Shown piece after piece: positions 33,371-46,515 of a DNA stretch of 64,000 nt (positions are counted from its first letter, which is position 1; each line of letters opens with the position of its first letter). The notes below the pieces were generated by a model. That model saw only the letters and a program-made list of their open reading frames with translations. It had not been told where the DNA came from and did not search any database. The stretch is from Siphonodentalium dalli. Its lineage: Eukaryota > Mollusca > Scaphopoda > Gadilida > Siphonodentaliidae. The translations under genes were made by a program, and so were the position numbers. The stretch is taken from positions 8,907,314-8,971,313 of the forward strand of contig CP136068.1 of NCBI GenBank assembly GCA_032622095.1. Reading direction: 5' to 3'.

Positions 33371-35165
33371 AATAGGTTACTTTTATAGTAGAGCGGACAT
33401 ACCTATATAGTATATCGGTGAGCATATTCACGCATTTGCCTTGCTGCTTGATAAGTCCGTTATAATTTGCGTCATGAAGAGAGGGTTTGAATTTGAGTAA
33501 TATATATCACCCGTTAACGTTACACGCTACCAGTGTTGAACCGTCCACTCTAAATCTTAAAAAAATGTAGTGATCTTGCGTTTAGATACTACTAATCACA
33601 TCCACTCGTAGAAAAGTTTTTATCTCAATATCTGATTTTCGGAGTAATTTTCCCCATTTGATTTTCGGTGGAATTTGCCAAATCTGAACCCACCCGACAC
33701 AAACTCCCCGTTGAGCAGGTTGCTTTTATAGTAGAGCGGTCAAATTTTGTAGGCGTACCTACAGTATACCGGCTTACATGCTCCTGCATTAAACTCGCTC
33801 CTGCATTAGCCCGTTTGGATTTGGGGCTAAACATTGGTTAGTGATAGACTACTTAAGTATACATATTTATGTTCTATAGCGTTGTCACGAGTAAACCGTT
33901 GCATCTGAAAATTAGAAAATTGCGATATAGATGCGCCTGAACAATACCCATCAGATGTACTTGTCTAAAAAAAATTATGTTTGAATTTTTACGCGGTATT
34001 ATGTACATGTATGGTCTATAATAGTACATAACAGTATACTCTACATGTATAATTCAACATCAAAACTCTCATATATGTTTCCGATCATAGTAAGGAAGCG
34101 GAGGTCGCCCTGTTAGGGTTTTGTACCTGCAATGAGAATCTGTTATTTTATTATTTTAACTAAATGTATACTGACATGTGAACCATCTTAGTGTTTTAAA
34201 AAGGGGGGTATCCTTAGTCCCATTGGGACAGTCACACCTCTAATGTTTACCAGATTTACGGCCCTTGTTTGAGTTAGAAATTTGTGAATTTTGTGTCCGA
34301 AAGAATATTTAAGCTTGTAACTCGGGGTGTTAATTATAGGATGTTCTTGTACGTTGAGCATACAGGTAGGTTTCATATTTGCCAGTTACAACCCTTCTTT
34401 GACTTGGAAATTTGTGATTGAGGATTTGGAGGGTTCGGATGTATATTGTGGGACATTCGTTTGACCCCGTCCTTCACAGTGCAAGTTTTGTCTTCACTCT
34501 TTTCAGAGTTTTGGCCCTTTGCCAGTTATGACCTTGTGTTAGACTGAGAGAAGTGCCCCATTATTACTTTATTTTCACTCTAAATATAGCCAAACATTGA
34601 GCGTTCCCTGTCTTATATTCCACTATAGTACAAGAAATCTCAATCATGCCGCCATTATACTGAACAAATGACAGAATTATTTTTGATACATGTGTAGCAT
34701 GCCTTTAAATCCGACAAGAGTACATGTAAATCATTATTCATGATTTTCATTAACTCATTTTGATTCTTGTAAAAGCTCCTGACTTGCTGTAGAAATTCTA
34801 AAGCATTTGCCTAAAGTGATATCTTATCAGTTGTATGTATTTCAATTACTGCTACTGCAAATGAGAATTATGAATATATAATTGCAATTTCATTTCATTC
34901 CTGGCGGTAGTTTACCGTTTATTGTGAAAATATGACAATATATAACAACACTTGTCACTATAGTCTACACATTGCAGTGTGAGTGAAATTATGAATTATT
35001 GACAAAATTGAAAATCATGTATTTCTATCAACTGGCGAAGGAAATACCGGTATGAGTTTGTGCTATAAATTAGTACACAAGCACTTGAACACGAAATCGT
35101 GTGGGACTGGTTGAATTGACCTGCGATATGATGGATCACATCCATCCTCAAGCTACTTTTGCCAT
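33371..35165. other. Non-coding DNA with low-copy repeats
   Basis: CTTTTATAGTAGAGCGG occurs at 33377 and 33721 as a direct repeat. Bases 34180-34560 hold diverged GGCCCTTTGCCAGTTATGA-type repeats. No gene recognised. Confidence 0.45.
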
Positions 35166-35430
35166 TTAACCCTTTCATACTGGTGCAGCATTAAAGATAA
35201 TGTGCCTGTGCACACTCTTGTACATGTATACATGTACAAATATATGCATGTCTCTCATGGTGAGCCTCGCATATAAAAGTGCACTGGTTTACAATGTTAA
35301 GGCAAATGTTGTTAGGCCAATGTCTTTTCTTATATACGCGAGGCTCCCAATGGGAGACTCCCATATATAAGTGTGCATTGGACCAAGTTTTTCGCAAAAT
35401 TTCATTGAACTCTAGTCATGATAAGGTTAA
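35166..35430. mobile_element. TTAA-flanked palindromic MITE
   Basis: TTAACCCTTTCATACTGG on the left and TCATGATAAGGTTAA on the right. It contains ATATACGCGAGGCTCCC / GGGAGACTCCCATATATAAG, a diverged version of the GCCAATGCATT...ATGCGAG hairpin. The TTAA target suggests a piggyBac-type MITE. Confidence 0.75.
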
Positions 35431-35930
35431 TGGCATTTTTCTGATGTGCAGGGGTAGACATGCTTGAGACCCCGTCACAGTTTAATTCACACCAGTTTCT
35501 CAGGTTCTGTTATTTTACGGAGTTCGAACTCATAGTCCTGATAGATGTACATGTAGATGGTGATTTATGAACTGAGTTTAGAACCACATAATTGGTGGGA
35601 GGGGTTCTGGTTTTGACCCCCCCTAACTTTGGTATTCAGTGGAAAATCTGTTGTAACTAGACCAACAAATGGCCACATTTATAATATTTCTAACTTTATG
35701 AACTTGAAGTACCAGTTGTAAAATGATTCAACCATGTGAGATTGAAGCCACAGGAACATCCATGTTGGTCGGTCGATAAAGGTTTATCGTTATTTCAGCT
35801 GCCGTGCCATGTCACAACATCAGTTTTACCGGTTGAATGACCACATAAATAGTTAATTGCCCCACCCCACCAAACGGGCACCCATGTTGTTCAGCTTTGG
35901 TTCGTTAATTAAGCTAGCTTATGTTCATAT
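35431..35930. other. Non-coding spacer before the duplicated block
   Basis: No gene or repeat ends recognised. Confidence 0.4.
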
Positions 35931-38900
35931 TATGTTTCTGTCAAACTCAATCATGTTATGTTATGTAAACATGCTGAATATCCTTCTCCACAGTCCTGAT
36001 TTTAACGCGGTAACATCGACCCTCATTGGATGATGTCGTGGCGTAACGTCTATACATCATTTAGTAACGTCATTCTCAGTACGCCATTTAGTGACGTCAA
36101 TTTTACGCAATACAGTTCATGTAAATTAACATATTCTTTATCCATTGGAATTATACAATTGTCATGTAAGTACGGATTATGTCCTTGATACTTTATTTTT
36201 GTTCGCATTTGGAATAGTTCACATCATAATTTGATCAACACCTATCGATTTTGTGATTATATTGCATAGTGAATTACTGTGATAACAATATAGTACTACG
36301 TCACTATAAGTTGTTTTCTTTCTATCGGTTGTAGTTTTGCCAGGCATATCAGTAGTTATGATTAAGGTTGCGAGAAACATAGCATGCGCACGTGTGCTTT
36401 ATCTGCAATCATCGAGATACGATCTTATAGCAACACAGCTGAGTACAAATACACCATGGCAGAACTGTACTACGTTATGTGAGCGGCAAGAAGTTTGAAC
36501 GCCAATATATTTTCACCAACGAAGGTTTTTGGACTGTCCGTAAAATTTACGACTACAATAATAAGCTAACACTTTCACAAACTACCAATTGAACAATGTT
36601 CCTGGCTAAATACTGACTATTCAACCAGAGTATGTACATTTTGTACCGAAGAACAAGACGATGAGTATCACGTTATCCTGAAGTGTACATAATTGAATGA
36701 GCTCAGATCGACATATTTGAAACCATATTTCTATTGAAGACAGAATACCCACAAACTCTCAGAACTATTAGGCCGGATTCGTCATCTCCGGTTTAAACCT
36801 CCGAGTTTAAACCTGGATTTAACCTACATTGGCGGTCCAGCCAAACCTGGTCTAAGGGGGATTATTTGTCGTCCAGTTGTCAGCTAATTGACAACTCTAT
36901 TCGGCGATATGATCATACAGTCAAACTACCATCTTACCAATCGGACCAAATGATAGGCCGATATAATGGTTATTGACACGTCATAAATTATCACGAACGC
37001 GTGCACGCTCAATGGATTTATTCATTGAGAAACAAGTATCGCTCATGGACCATTATTCCGATCTCATTTTGGGTTTAAATCAATCTGACAAAGGGCATGT
37101 CTCTCAACACGAGTTTCACGCGCTGTTCATCACTTTGTTTGTGATAGATTTTCTGCAAGATGCTTTACCCGCAAAGAAAACATTTGGTGTATTTTACATC
37201 TATATACCTGTATATATTAAAGGGTATAGAAGCTGTCTATCTGTATGTCCGTTTGTCTGTAACAGTTCGCAACTATTCTCCCATACTCCTGGACCGATTT
37301 AAACAAAATTAGGTGTGGTGACTCTGATTGTATAACGGCGTTAGGTTTTAAAAAATTTAATAATAAGAAATAAATAATTTAAAACAAATTGTGCTGTTAA
37401 ATTGAGTCGGGAGTTGAATATAACAAGAAACAAAATATCAAATTTAAATTAATAATTGTTTGTTTTAAAATGTTCAAATGATCAAAATGTGCGCAAATGT
37501 GTCGCAGGCCCATATCGCACAAAGGAGTCACACGCTCATCTGAGCAGAATAAAGGCTCTATAATCGAGTCAATCCTGGATCAAGAGATCAGTCAAGTAAA
37601 GGCAATTTCGTATAAGTGCACACCAGAAGCGGCATCTGAACTGTTGGAAGTGGGCAGCCACGAAGAGGGACAGCTTTTAATAAAAAAAATATATTACATG
37701 TGTTGCTTTTATTCAGTGTCATAAATTTCCCCTCATGCAGAAAATATTCCACCAGTTCTCATGTATGGAACTGGTGGAATATTGTGGGAATTTATGAGCG
37801 TAGCCAGATTAGAGCTGTGTCCCATGATCTGCATCAAAATAAGTTGTCAGATTTGATTCGTATAGCTATAGCAATATGAGTTTAGGATCGCAAACTATGT
37901 GTATAGCATATCTGGTCATACAGTAGCATCGTTTTGGTGTAAACATTAAAGCGTTGAACCCTTCAAATGAATTCGTAGATTGTGTGATTGTCACAAACTA
38001 ATAAAAAAAACATGATAGTTGTAAACATCATATTGAAGGAACATGTCCATATCGGAGCAAAGCTCGCGTGTGAATGAATCAACTGTAACATGCTAACACC
38101 AGTCGGAATTGCCACTTAGACACGCCCTCACTCGAGATTATTTACAGATCCACCCTTTGATTGATTGTTTGACAATTCTAAACCGCGATGAAGAAAAGAC
38201 GGATTCGTCATCTCAAGTTTAGCCTCGGTAAAGCTGGTTTAGCTGGAATTAGATGGTTTAGTTGTCGGTTTAAGCTTATAAAAGGCAAACAAATATCTAT
38301 AATTGACCAATCTTATCCCCACACGCTCTATGTTGTGAGTGCTTTCCGCTTATAAATTTCCAATCAAAGTATGCTCGCTGTCGTAATTATTGATTTTCGC
38401 AATCAATAAAACGAGGCGGTCTGCATTAGTAAAATACGATTAATTATCTCGACGATACATAGACACTACTGCTAAACCACTTGTCTAGCTGGACCAGGTT
38501 TAAACCAGAGATGACGAATGCGTCGCTTAGACCTGTACTGCGGTCTCGAGTTTAAACCATGGTTTTAGCTGACTCACGGTGGTTTAAACCTAGAGGTTTA
38601 CGTATACTAGGTTTAAACCTGAGATGACGAATCCGGCCTTTGAGACTAGAAATAAAAAGACAATTTGTCCACCCCTACATGTTTTTTTCAAAATGACCGT
38701 AAATTCCACACACACTGTGCCTGAAATCATCACCATCATCATGCAGTGGGCGTCTCTCGAGACATGCTTGATTGACACATGGTTTCTTATTCGCATGATA
38801 AGAAGTGTGAGCGGATTAGTTGTAACGGGAATTCGCGTGTAAACCATTAGCGCGCTGCGCGTTATGTGTTTCTATTGTTCTTTAACCTGCCCTGTTGCAT

Positions 38901-41764
38901 TGTTATTTGAACCTCTTTCATTTATTTGCACGCGACATAAATCGGAATGGTATCAATTAATATACTGCACGGGCATATGGCCATTGTATACGAAATTTAA
39001 ATCGAACATGAATCCCTCGAGCTGTTTGTTTATATCGGTGTTTAATATGTTATTTAATATCGTTTAGTGAACTTTTTCATTTAGTTAAAGGCGACAAATA
39101 TCGGCTTGTTATATTCTAAATGAATTGGGTCGGTAATTATTAATCAATTCCCACGTTACTCCTTCGTGTTGATTGTTAATATTGACTTTTCATATATTTG
39201 TATGCGGAATATATCGGAGCTATGAATAGAGATGTTCTTACGAAAATTTCCAACACTAACCCTTCACATTGGTCATTTGACATAGTTTGTGGACTAATTC
39301 TAAAAATCATTTGTATGTATGTGCACCGAGCATATATCAGAATGCTATATCAATTGAAGAATGCTCTGAAGTTACCCCCGTTCCCTTTAACCATGTTTAC
39401 TTGATCCTCATGAGGGGCATATTTCAATTAGTCCTCATTGGACCTTATTATAATTGACCCTCATGGGACTATAATGTGTTTCACCCCAGTGGGACCGTAG
39501 TTTAATCAACACTGATGACACCATATTTTAATTTTAATTAACCCGCATAATGGGATCATATTTATTCTTTAATTAACTCACGTTACCATATTTTAATTAA
39601 CCCCGATGGGACGTATTTTTATTAACCCTCATGGTGTGATATTTTAATTAACAATCAAGGTACAATAATTTTAATTAATCAGCATGGGACCATATTTTTT
39701 ATTAACCCTCATGGGACGATATTTTATTTAACCCTGATGTGACCATATTTTAATTTACCCTCATCGGACCATATTTCAATTAACCCTCTCGGGATGTGAC
39801 CATATTTTAATTACCCTCATGGAACCATACATGTATTTTAATTAATCCTTATGAGAGGCCATATCAGGAGTGCATTACCTGAGGCCATTCTTAGATCATC
39901 ACTACGCCCTCCTAGGGTGTGTATGGCAAGTATATCTTACCCTGCCGTAGGAGGTGGTGGACTAAATGTGATTAAAACATACTCGGTATTTCTGTAATTG
40001 GATGTACTAAATGTGGTTAGAAACGTGCCCGGTGTTTGCGTACTTGAACCATGTAACGAATATCGCAAATTTTTGCCCGATTATTATTCTGCATGATATT
40101 TCATGCGCTATTCAGACCTCTATTCAAAATGAAATTAGAACAGGTATTTGCGTAGTTGTATGGACTAAACGTGATTAGAAAAATATTACATATAATCAAA
40201 CTACATAGGCGTTACCTATACAGATTTTGCACAATCACTACATTAAAGTTGCTATAATGTATATATGCCTAATAATATGATCTTGAGGGCGTTACTATTT
40301 CTGAATATGGTTTTCTTGTATCTGAATGGTCTCGCAATTCATTATAACAATACATTATATTGTAGTGGCCAAGCGCTCTGCCCAATCAAACACGTCCAAT
40401 CAAAGGCAACCAACCGCGGTCATCGGGATTCTCATGAGCTGGCAAATAGATTGATATTATTATTATTATATTATGTACAGTGTATACATATATGCTAATT
40501 TAATATTAATAAAATGTTATCTGATCTGGCAATCATCTCGGCGCTGCAATAATCTGCGAACTCCCTATTCACGAGTATACACATGTGTGGATTTGGTAGG
40601 TATATATATATACATACCAGGATTCCAACAATGTAAATAAGTGTATACACCAACATAACCATACGCATATTACCATCATCATCATAGTATTCATCATTAT
40701 CATGTAACTAAATGTGTGTTTGTTAACATACTAATGTGCTTATGTTACATACTAATTTATGGCTAAGAATAATAAACATTGAAACTTCAATTATGTTTTT
40801 CCCTGTAAACAAACCTGACTGCTTGGCGTTATACCCTAGTAATATATACACCTGTGTAATTGGGAGCAATTCGTATAGCGACTCCGAACGAAAGCGAGAA
40901 ATCAATTAAGCAACACAGCCGTGTCGTCGCAACACTGCGCCTCATTTGAACAATGCACTTAGTTATGAAGGTGGGTCATATTTCACATTAACATCACATT
41001 TCGTGTGCAACAAATCGAGGAACAAATTCAGGCAACATTCTTTGAACACAAGTAAATATTTGCGCGCAGTGTTGTAGTGTAGTAGTGTGATCAACCAGAG
41101 GACGTTCATCCATCCGTAAAACTGACAACGTCGTGACATGGTCTAGCTGTTGAAACGACAAATAACTTCCAAATAAATAAACAAACCACTAAACCACATC
41201 TTAAGGTGTTTATCCATATATGACCTATTGTGGCTCGGTTGGTGCGGTGCACGACGCACCATGTCAACCTAAGCCGTCCAGCGAAGCTGGTTTAACACCG
41301 ATAACCGCGGATGTGTGATCGCATTTCTGGGATGCGGTGGTTTCTATGTGCAGTGGAGTATTCCCGATTATATCAACCCAATGTTCTTCCAACGATACAA
41401 CCGACGACGTCATATGGTCCGAATCGACTATAGATAGCAATACACTAAACTGTATTATCCATTCGAATTGCAAAAGATTTTCAACAAAACAGTGTTCTTG
41501 ATCTATCGATCCGGTTGAAAATTTTGATTTTCACCAACTGACTTGTATATATAATCTGAAAGGTCATTAAGCGAAAACAAAACAATGGATTTTAACCCTT
41601 TGCCCAACAGAAGGGCCCTGTGCCAATGCATTCTCTTATATATGCGAGTCGACCATAGGTCGCCTCGCATATATAAGAGAATGCATTGGCTTAACACATT
41701 ACAAATTATAAAATTGTTAAAGAATGTAAGAAAAAATGGTAAAAAGATTAGTGTTAAAAAAAGA
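35931..41764. repeat. 5.8-kb direct duplication, copy B
   Basis: Matches 5719-11552 base for base apart from about ten differences, such as GATCTGATAG against GATCTTATAG (6211/36423), CGTTTTGTGAAC against CGTTTAGTGAAC, and GAACATATTC against GAACAAATTC. The TIR element (36770-38639), hairpin (37720-37796) and minisatellite (39398-39852) recur in order. On its right the MITE that copy A cuts short continues complete. Confidence 0.95.
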
Positions 41765-41996
41765 TTTTTTTTAGGCCAATGCATTCTCTTATATATGCGA
41801 GGCGACCTATGGTCGACTCGCATATATAAGAGAATGCATTGGCACAGGGTATAACTATAACTATCACAATGTGGGCAATGAGCCGGTTCCAATGATATCC
41901 ATATGTGTATGGTTTTATTGAGACAGACCGAAGATAATTTAGTCTGTTGAAGCTTCATTCGGGCGTTTCTGGGCGTTCTGTTGGGTAAAGGGTTAA
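41592..41996. mobile_element. piggyBac-like MITE with two hairpins, full copy
   Basis: TTAACCCTTTGCCCAACAGAA at one end is mirrored by TTCTGTTGGGTAAAGGGTTAA at the other, so the target is TTAA. Two perfect hairpins of the GCCAATGCATTCTCTTATAT type sit at 41622-41690 and 41774-41843, with loops that are inverted relative to each other. ORFs here read these hairpins and are artefacts. Confidence 0.9.
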
Positions 41997-43149
41997 TGGA
42001 TTGTACACGTTGCACGTACCGTTTTAGACAACCATATACTAGAGTCTGCATTCGTTTGTGTCCCTCTATGTACCAGAAACTGCTAGGGTAGTTTACTCAT
42101 CAATCCAATCACCTAATTGCTTATTGTGTTGGCTCTATGAGATGACCTACATGTGTTGAGTTCAATGTTTAATTGCACGATAACACATTATACCCCTATA
42201 TAATATGACCATACACTAGCGTAATTAACGAACCACAGCTAAACCACAAGCATAAACTAGGATATATCTGTGCCTTTTTTAATCATATAAACATATCTTC
42301 ATAGATGCGTATTACCATCAAATAAGATTCACTTAGGCCTTATATCGCCATGTGTTTATGATTAATTTCACCCCAGACATGCACAAGGGTTCATCGAAAG
42401 AGTTGGTCCAATAGCTAGCAATTTCGTGTATAAATTAGGTCAATCAAACATCAGGTCATTTGAGAAATCAGAGGTTCACAAACAAACTACGAGCTCACCG
42501 ACTAAGACTTAAAACCTAAAAAAAAACTTTTAAAAGCCGTCCCTTTTGTACATATAATTATAGAATATAAACTCCCAACATCAAACTAGAAGTACTCAAA
42601 AATCAAGACTGTTGGTTGTTGTCGAGAGGGGAGTATTTTACTGAAATTAACCATTATATTATTGACGCTGTGTGCGCAATCCGATTGAGATGTGTGCTAT
42701 ACGAAGAAGCTTGTCGATTTCAGAAATGTCATCATGTCAATTCAACGAAACTCGACGAGCAACGTACGTCATTATGTAGCTTTCACCATCGACCGAATTC
42801 GCGATAACCTGAATGTATCTTCTGCTTTGTTCATAAGTGTGTGTTCCCTGTCGATTCACGAAAATGGAAGGATATCTAAGGATTATCAGATTCACGTATG
42901 TACTATGTAATATTAGGATAATTTAAACGCGATATAATAACGTTTGCATGAATCACTGAATTTCGATTACAGTATTGTCTCCAGTATCGCCCTGCCAGAG
43001 TGAATGAGATTTTCTCATTGCACGCGCGATTTATATTTTAGGCCACTCCAATGCAAATATTTGACATTCCTTATTATGTCATAATTATGTTCTCAATAAA
43101 ATGTAAAACCGCGGCTACGAATGAACTTCACTGTGCATATTTCCGATAG
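41997..43149. other. Non-coding spacer
   Basis: No gene recognised. ORFs at 42616-42910 have no domain. Otherwise AT-rich. Confidence 0.4.
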
Positions 43150-43957
43150 TAAGGCCCGTTTTATACGTCGCGCCAAACACGGGTGGCGCTATCTTCCCCT
43201 GGCTCGACATTGGCGCGTCCCTGGCTCGTGCTACGTTGTTTGATTTATACGTCGAGCCAGCTGGCACGTGCTCTAATCGTATATTTCGAACAATTTGAGC
43301 ATTTCTGATACAAAATGCCGTCTGCTATAATCATTTCCGCGATAGTGTCCTCTGACAATGCACTATAAACTGGCCCTCTATACAATGCATGAATCTCACA
43401 ATTTACGCTTTCGTTGGTTTCAAAATCGGGATCATGTCATTCATTTCCCTTTAACCTTCGAATATATATATATCTGCAATATATTTTTTCCCAACTTTCG
43501 CGAAACGTCCTTTGTCAGTCGATACATGCATGTCTCCGTAGTACCGTACAATGGCATTCAATGCATATTTACAACGGCCAAGAGTTAGCACGCCTGTGAC
43601 TCGACGCTGTTTTATACACGGGTCGCGCTAGGATGACTCAAGAGATAACGTAATGTCGCCAAAAACTTCAAATTGCGCATGCTCTCCACCAAAGGGGTCC
43701 TAAACGGGGAATGGTTTTCCCGGAATAATCTTAACACGACCCGTGTTTAGCACGTCGTATAAAACAGCGTCGAGCCCCAGACGTGTAGCACGTCGGTACC
43801 AGACGTGTAGCGCGTCGGGTCGTGCCGGAGAAATTAATCTGACGCGCCAGTTGGTTTTATACGTCGTGCTCCAGTCGCGCTATCTTGGACTTTGTCATGT
43901 TCACACTAATTAGGCTGGCGCGACACGTGTCTGGCTCGACGTATAAAACGAGCCTAA
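43150..43957. mobile_element. TIR element with GTTTTATACGTCG ends
   Basis: TAAGGCCCGTTTTATACGTCG is mirrored by CGACGTATAAAACGAGCCTAA. The core GTTTTATAC(G/A)(T/C)G recurs internally at about 43611, 43757 and 43855 in both orientations. GC-rich words such as GTGTAGCACGTCGG are iterated. It is non-autonomous; superfamily unknown. Confidence 0.75.
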
Positions 43958-44864
43958 CTCCGCTCGATTTGGAAAGGCGGGCATTGAAAGACGCACACGT
44001 TTATTTCCGATTACGACATTAATGCTTTAAGCCCACCGATCTACTGTGCGACAAAAGTGGTCGCAAAAATTCAAAATACGAGCGTCGTATTAGATAATAA
44101 TTGGTGACGTCACAAAATCATATATAGTCTATATACGACCAAAAGCGTCCGGCTTTGGTTCGTTATTAAAATGACGAATAATTCAGCCATGCCCAAATAT
44201 ATCATTCAATGAAAACAATTGTTGATATGCCGTCTTGTCCTCCCGAGCATTGAGCAATCCAGACTGTTTTATAATAGATCTTTTAGGTAGATAATCTGCT
44301 TAGACTCGCCACATTTTGAGTCGATGATGTGCTGAAAATGAGAGCGTTTTAGTTACATTGTCGACTCATTGTGAGGCTATTATAAGCAGATTACGTGCGG
44401 ACATTGACACAAATAAGGCACTCATTCGCGACACTAACATGTGTTGTCGTAAAACGGAATAACGGGTATGAATCTATTATACGCTTATTTCAGAATCAAG
44501 TGATCACATTGTGTACCTATGTCACAGTATAGGTCGATAATGTGCGTATTTACGCGAGGATATTTAGGAGCAATCAACTAGGTAGAGACCACCATTTAAG
44601 AGATATAGTGGTCATGTGGGATTTGGATATGATCTATGATCTAGGACTCATAGTCCAAAAATTGACCAGCATCGGCGGTCTAAAATATCGATCTTTATGT
44701 GCTGTTTGTCTGAATGAAAACAGTATTGATATTTCTTGAATAAAAAAGATACACTATCGTTGATATATAAACTAACTACACTTTTGAATAAAAAATATTT
44801 TACAGAACGATTTGCCACATGAAAACATGACATTCTAAATAGTTTTCATGTCATATAAGCACAG
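43958..44864. other. Non-coding spacer
   Basis: 44013-44057 is the inverted partner of 11557-11601. ORF 44542-44739 has no recognisable domain. Confidence 0.4.
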
Positions 44865-45264
44865 TTAACCCTTTACCCAACAGAAGGGCCCTGTGCCAAT
44901 GCATTCTCTTATATATGCGAGTCGAACATAGGTCGCCTCGCATATATAAGAGAATGCATTGGCTTAACACATTACAAATTATAAAATTGTTAAAGAATGT
45001 AAGAAAAAATGTTAAAAAGTGTTAAAAAAAGTTTTGTTTTAGGCCAATGCATTCTCTTATATATGCGAGGCGACCTATGGTCGACTCGCATATATAAGAG
45101 AATGCATTGGCACAGGGCATAACTGTAACCATCACAATCTGGTCAATGAGCCGGTTCCAACGATATCCATATGTGTATGGTTTTATTGAGACAGACCCAA
45201 GATAATTTAGGCTGTTGAAGCTTCATTCGGGCGTTTCTGTGCGTTCTGTTGGGTAAAGGGTTAA
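44865..45264. mobile_element. piggyBac-like MITE with two hairpins, third copy
   Basis: Same structure as 41592-41996: TTAACCCTTTACCCAACAGA to TCTGTTGGGTAAAGGGTTAA with hairpins at about 44897-44964 and 45042-45110. A few substitutions and small indels separate the copies. Confidence 0.9.
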
Positions 45265-46280
45265 TGGTGTTATTTGTCCAAACAGGGTGGTTGCTTATCA
45301 TACTGTCTATTATGTAATAGTATGTACCAGTTTTCGAACAGTTTTCAAACATATTCCGTACAGATTTTCAGATAATCTATTTGGAATCAAAATGTGGCAA
45401 AACGTGCGGCTAGTCCTTAAAGTGTTGTGAAACACTCCGAACACTTTCGAACAGAATAACAATAATTAGGGAAAAATAAGATATTTTCATCAATCTGATA
45501 TCCAAATACAATGTAGTAAGAATAATTTTATTAACGAATTACACGCAGTGACTATCATTGGCGCAATGCGTCCCGAATAAATTAGTAAATATTTACATGT
45601 GTGTATAGTTCAACCGTTGTATTCTCTTATTTACATGGTACAGTCGATGGTTGGAATTTTCGACAATCTTAGTTTATTACTGCATTCGTCCAATGGGGTA
45701 ATGTTTAGATGCTAACAGATTGGGCTTATTCGATGAAATGCGTCCACAATATTTATAGTCGGGGTGTATTGCCAAAAAATGTGTTAGGCCATATGCACTG
45801 ACTTTCCTCTGGGTCTAGTTCAGTCAACCAGCAAATCATGCAAATTTAACATGGCTGGTCTGGTCCAAACCCCTATTGATCAATTTAGCGTTTGTCAATG
45901 AATGGCAGCCACAACCAAAACCAAAATATGGTTGGGGTATATCAATTTTCAAACAACCGCTTCAAAACATTATGATAAAGTAACGTTTCGTTGTGTGTTC
46001 CATGTATTTGTCAGAAAAACCTTTTTGTATTGGTAACTCCAGAATCAGGATGCACTTTAGTTTATAGAAATTATTAACATCAATCTATGTAAGCGCTATA
46101 AAGAGTTATTCACTAAATGTATGTACAATGCATGTATAATTATATTTAGCCAATCCTGTAAAGTTTGTACCAATTTGTGTATCTCTTTCAACTTTCTTCA
46201 ACTCATTCCCGGAGTCCATGTGGTTTGGTTACATCGCAATATGTTAGTACTCATCTGACGAACTTTCACAAACCACCAAC
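45265..46280. other. Non-coding spacer
   Basis: Nothing recognised. Confidence 0.4.
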
Positions 46281-46515
46281 ATGATTACCTCCTATTGCGG
46301 AACACCAACACGATTACCTCCTATTGCGGAACACCAACACGATTACCTCCTATTGCGGAACACCAACACGATTACCTCCTATTGCGGAACACCAACACGA
46401 TTACCTCCTATTGCGGAACACCAACACGATTACCTCCTATTGCGGAACACCAACACGATTACCTCATATTGCGGAACACCAACACGATTACCTCATATTG
46501 CGGAACACCAACTCC
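46281..46515. repeat. 29-bp minisatellite, about eight units
   Basis: ATTACCTCCTATTGCGGAAC followed by ACCAACACG repeats with a 29-bp period and is nearly perfect; the last two units read ACCTCATATTG. As 29 is not a multiple of three and no unit frame contains a stop, all three plus frames are open, giving three overlapping ORFs that are not genes. Confidence 0.95.

Noticed and set aside
41503-42051. 182-aa minus-strand ORF
   Set aside because: It runs through both hairpins and ends of a TTAA MITE; repeated MRVDHRSPRIYKRMHW-like stretches are hairpin translations.
46281-46515. Possible CRISPR array
   Set aside because: Units are contiguous with no unique spacers, and the genome is eukaryotic.
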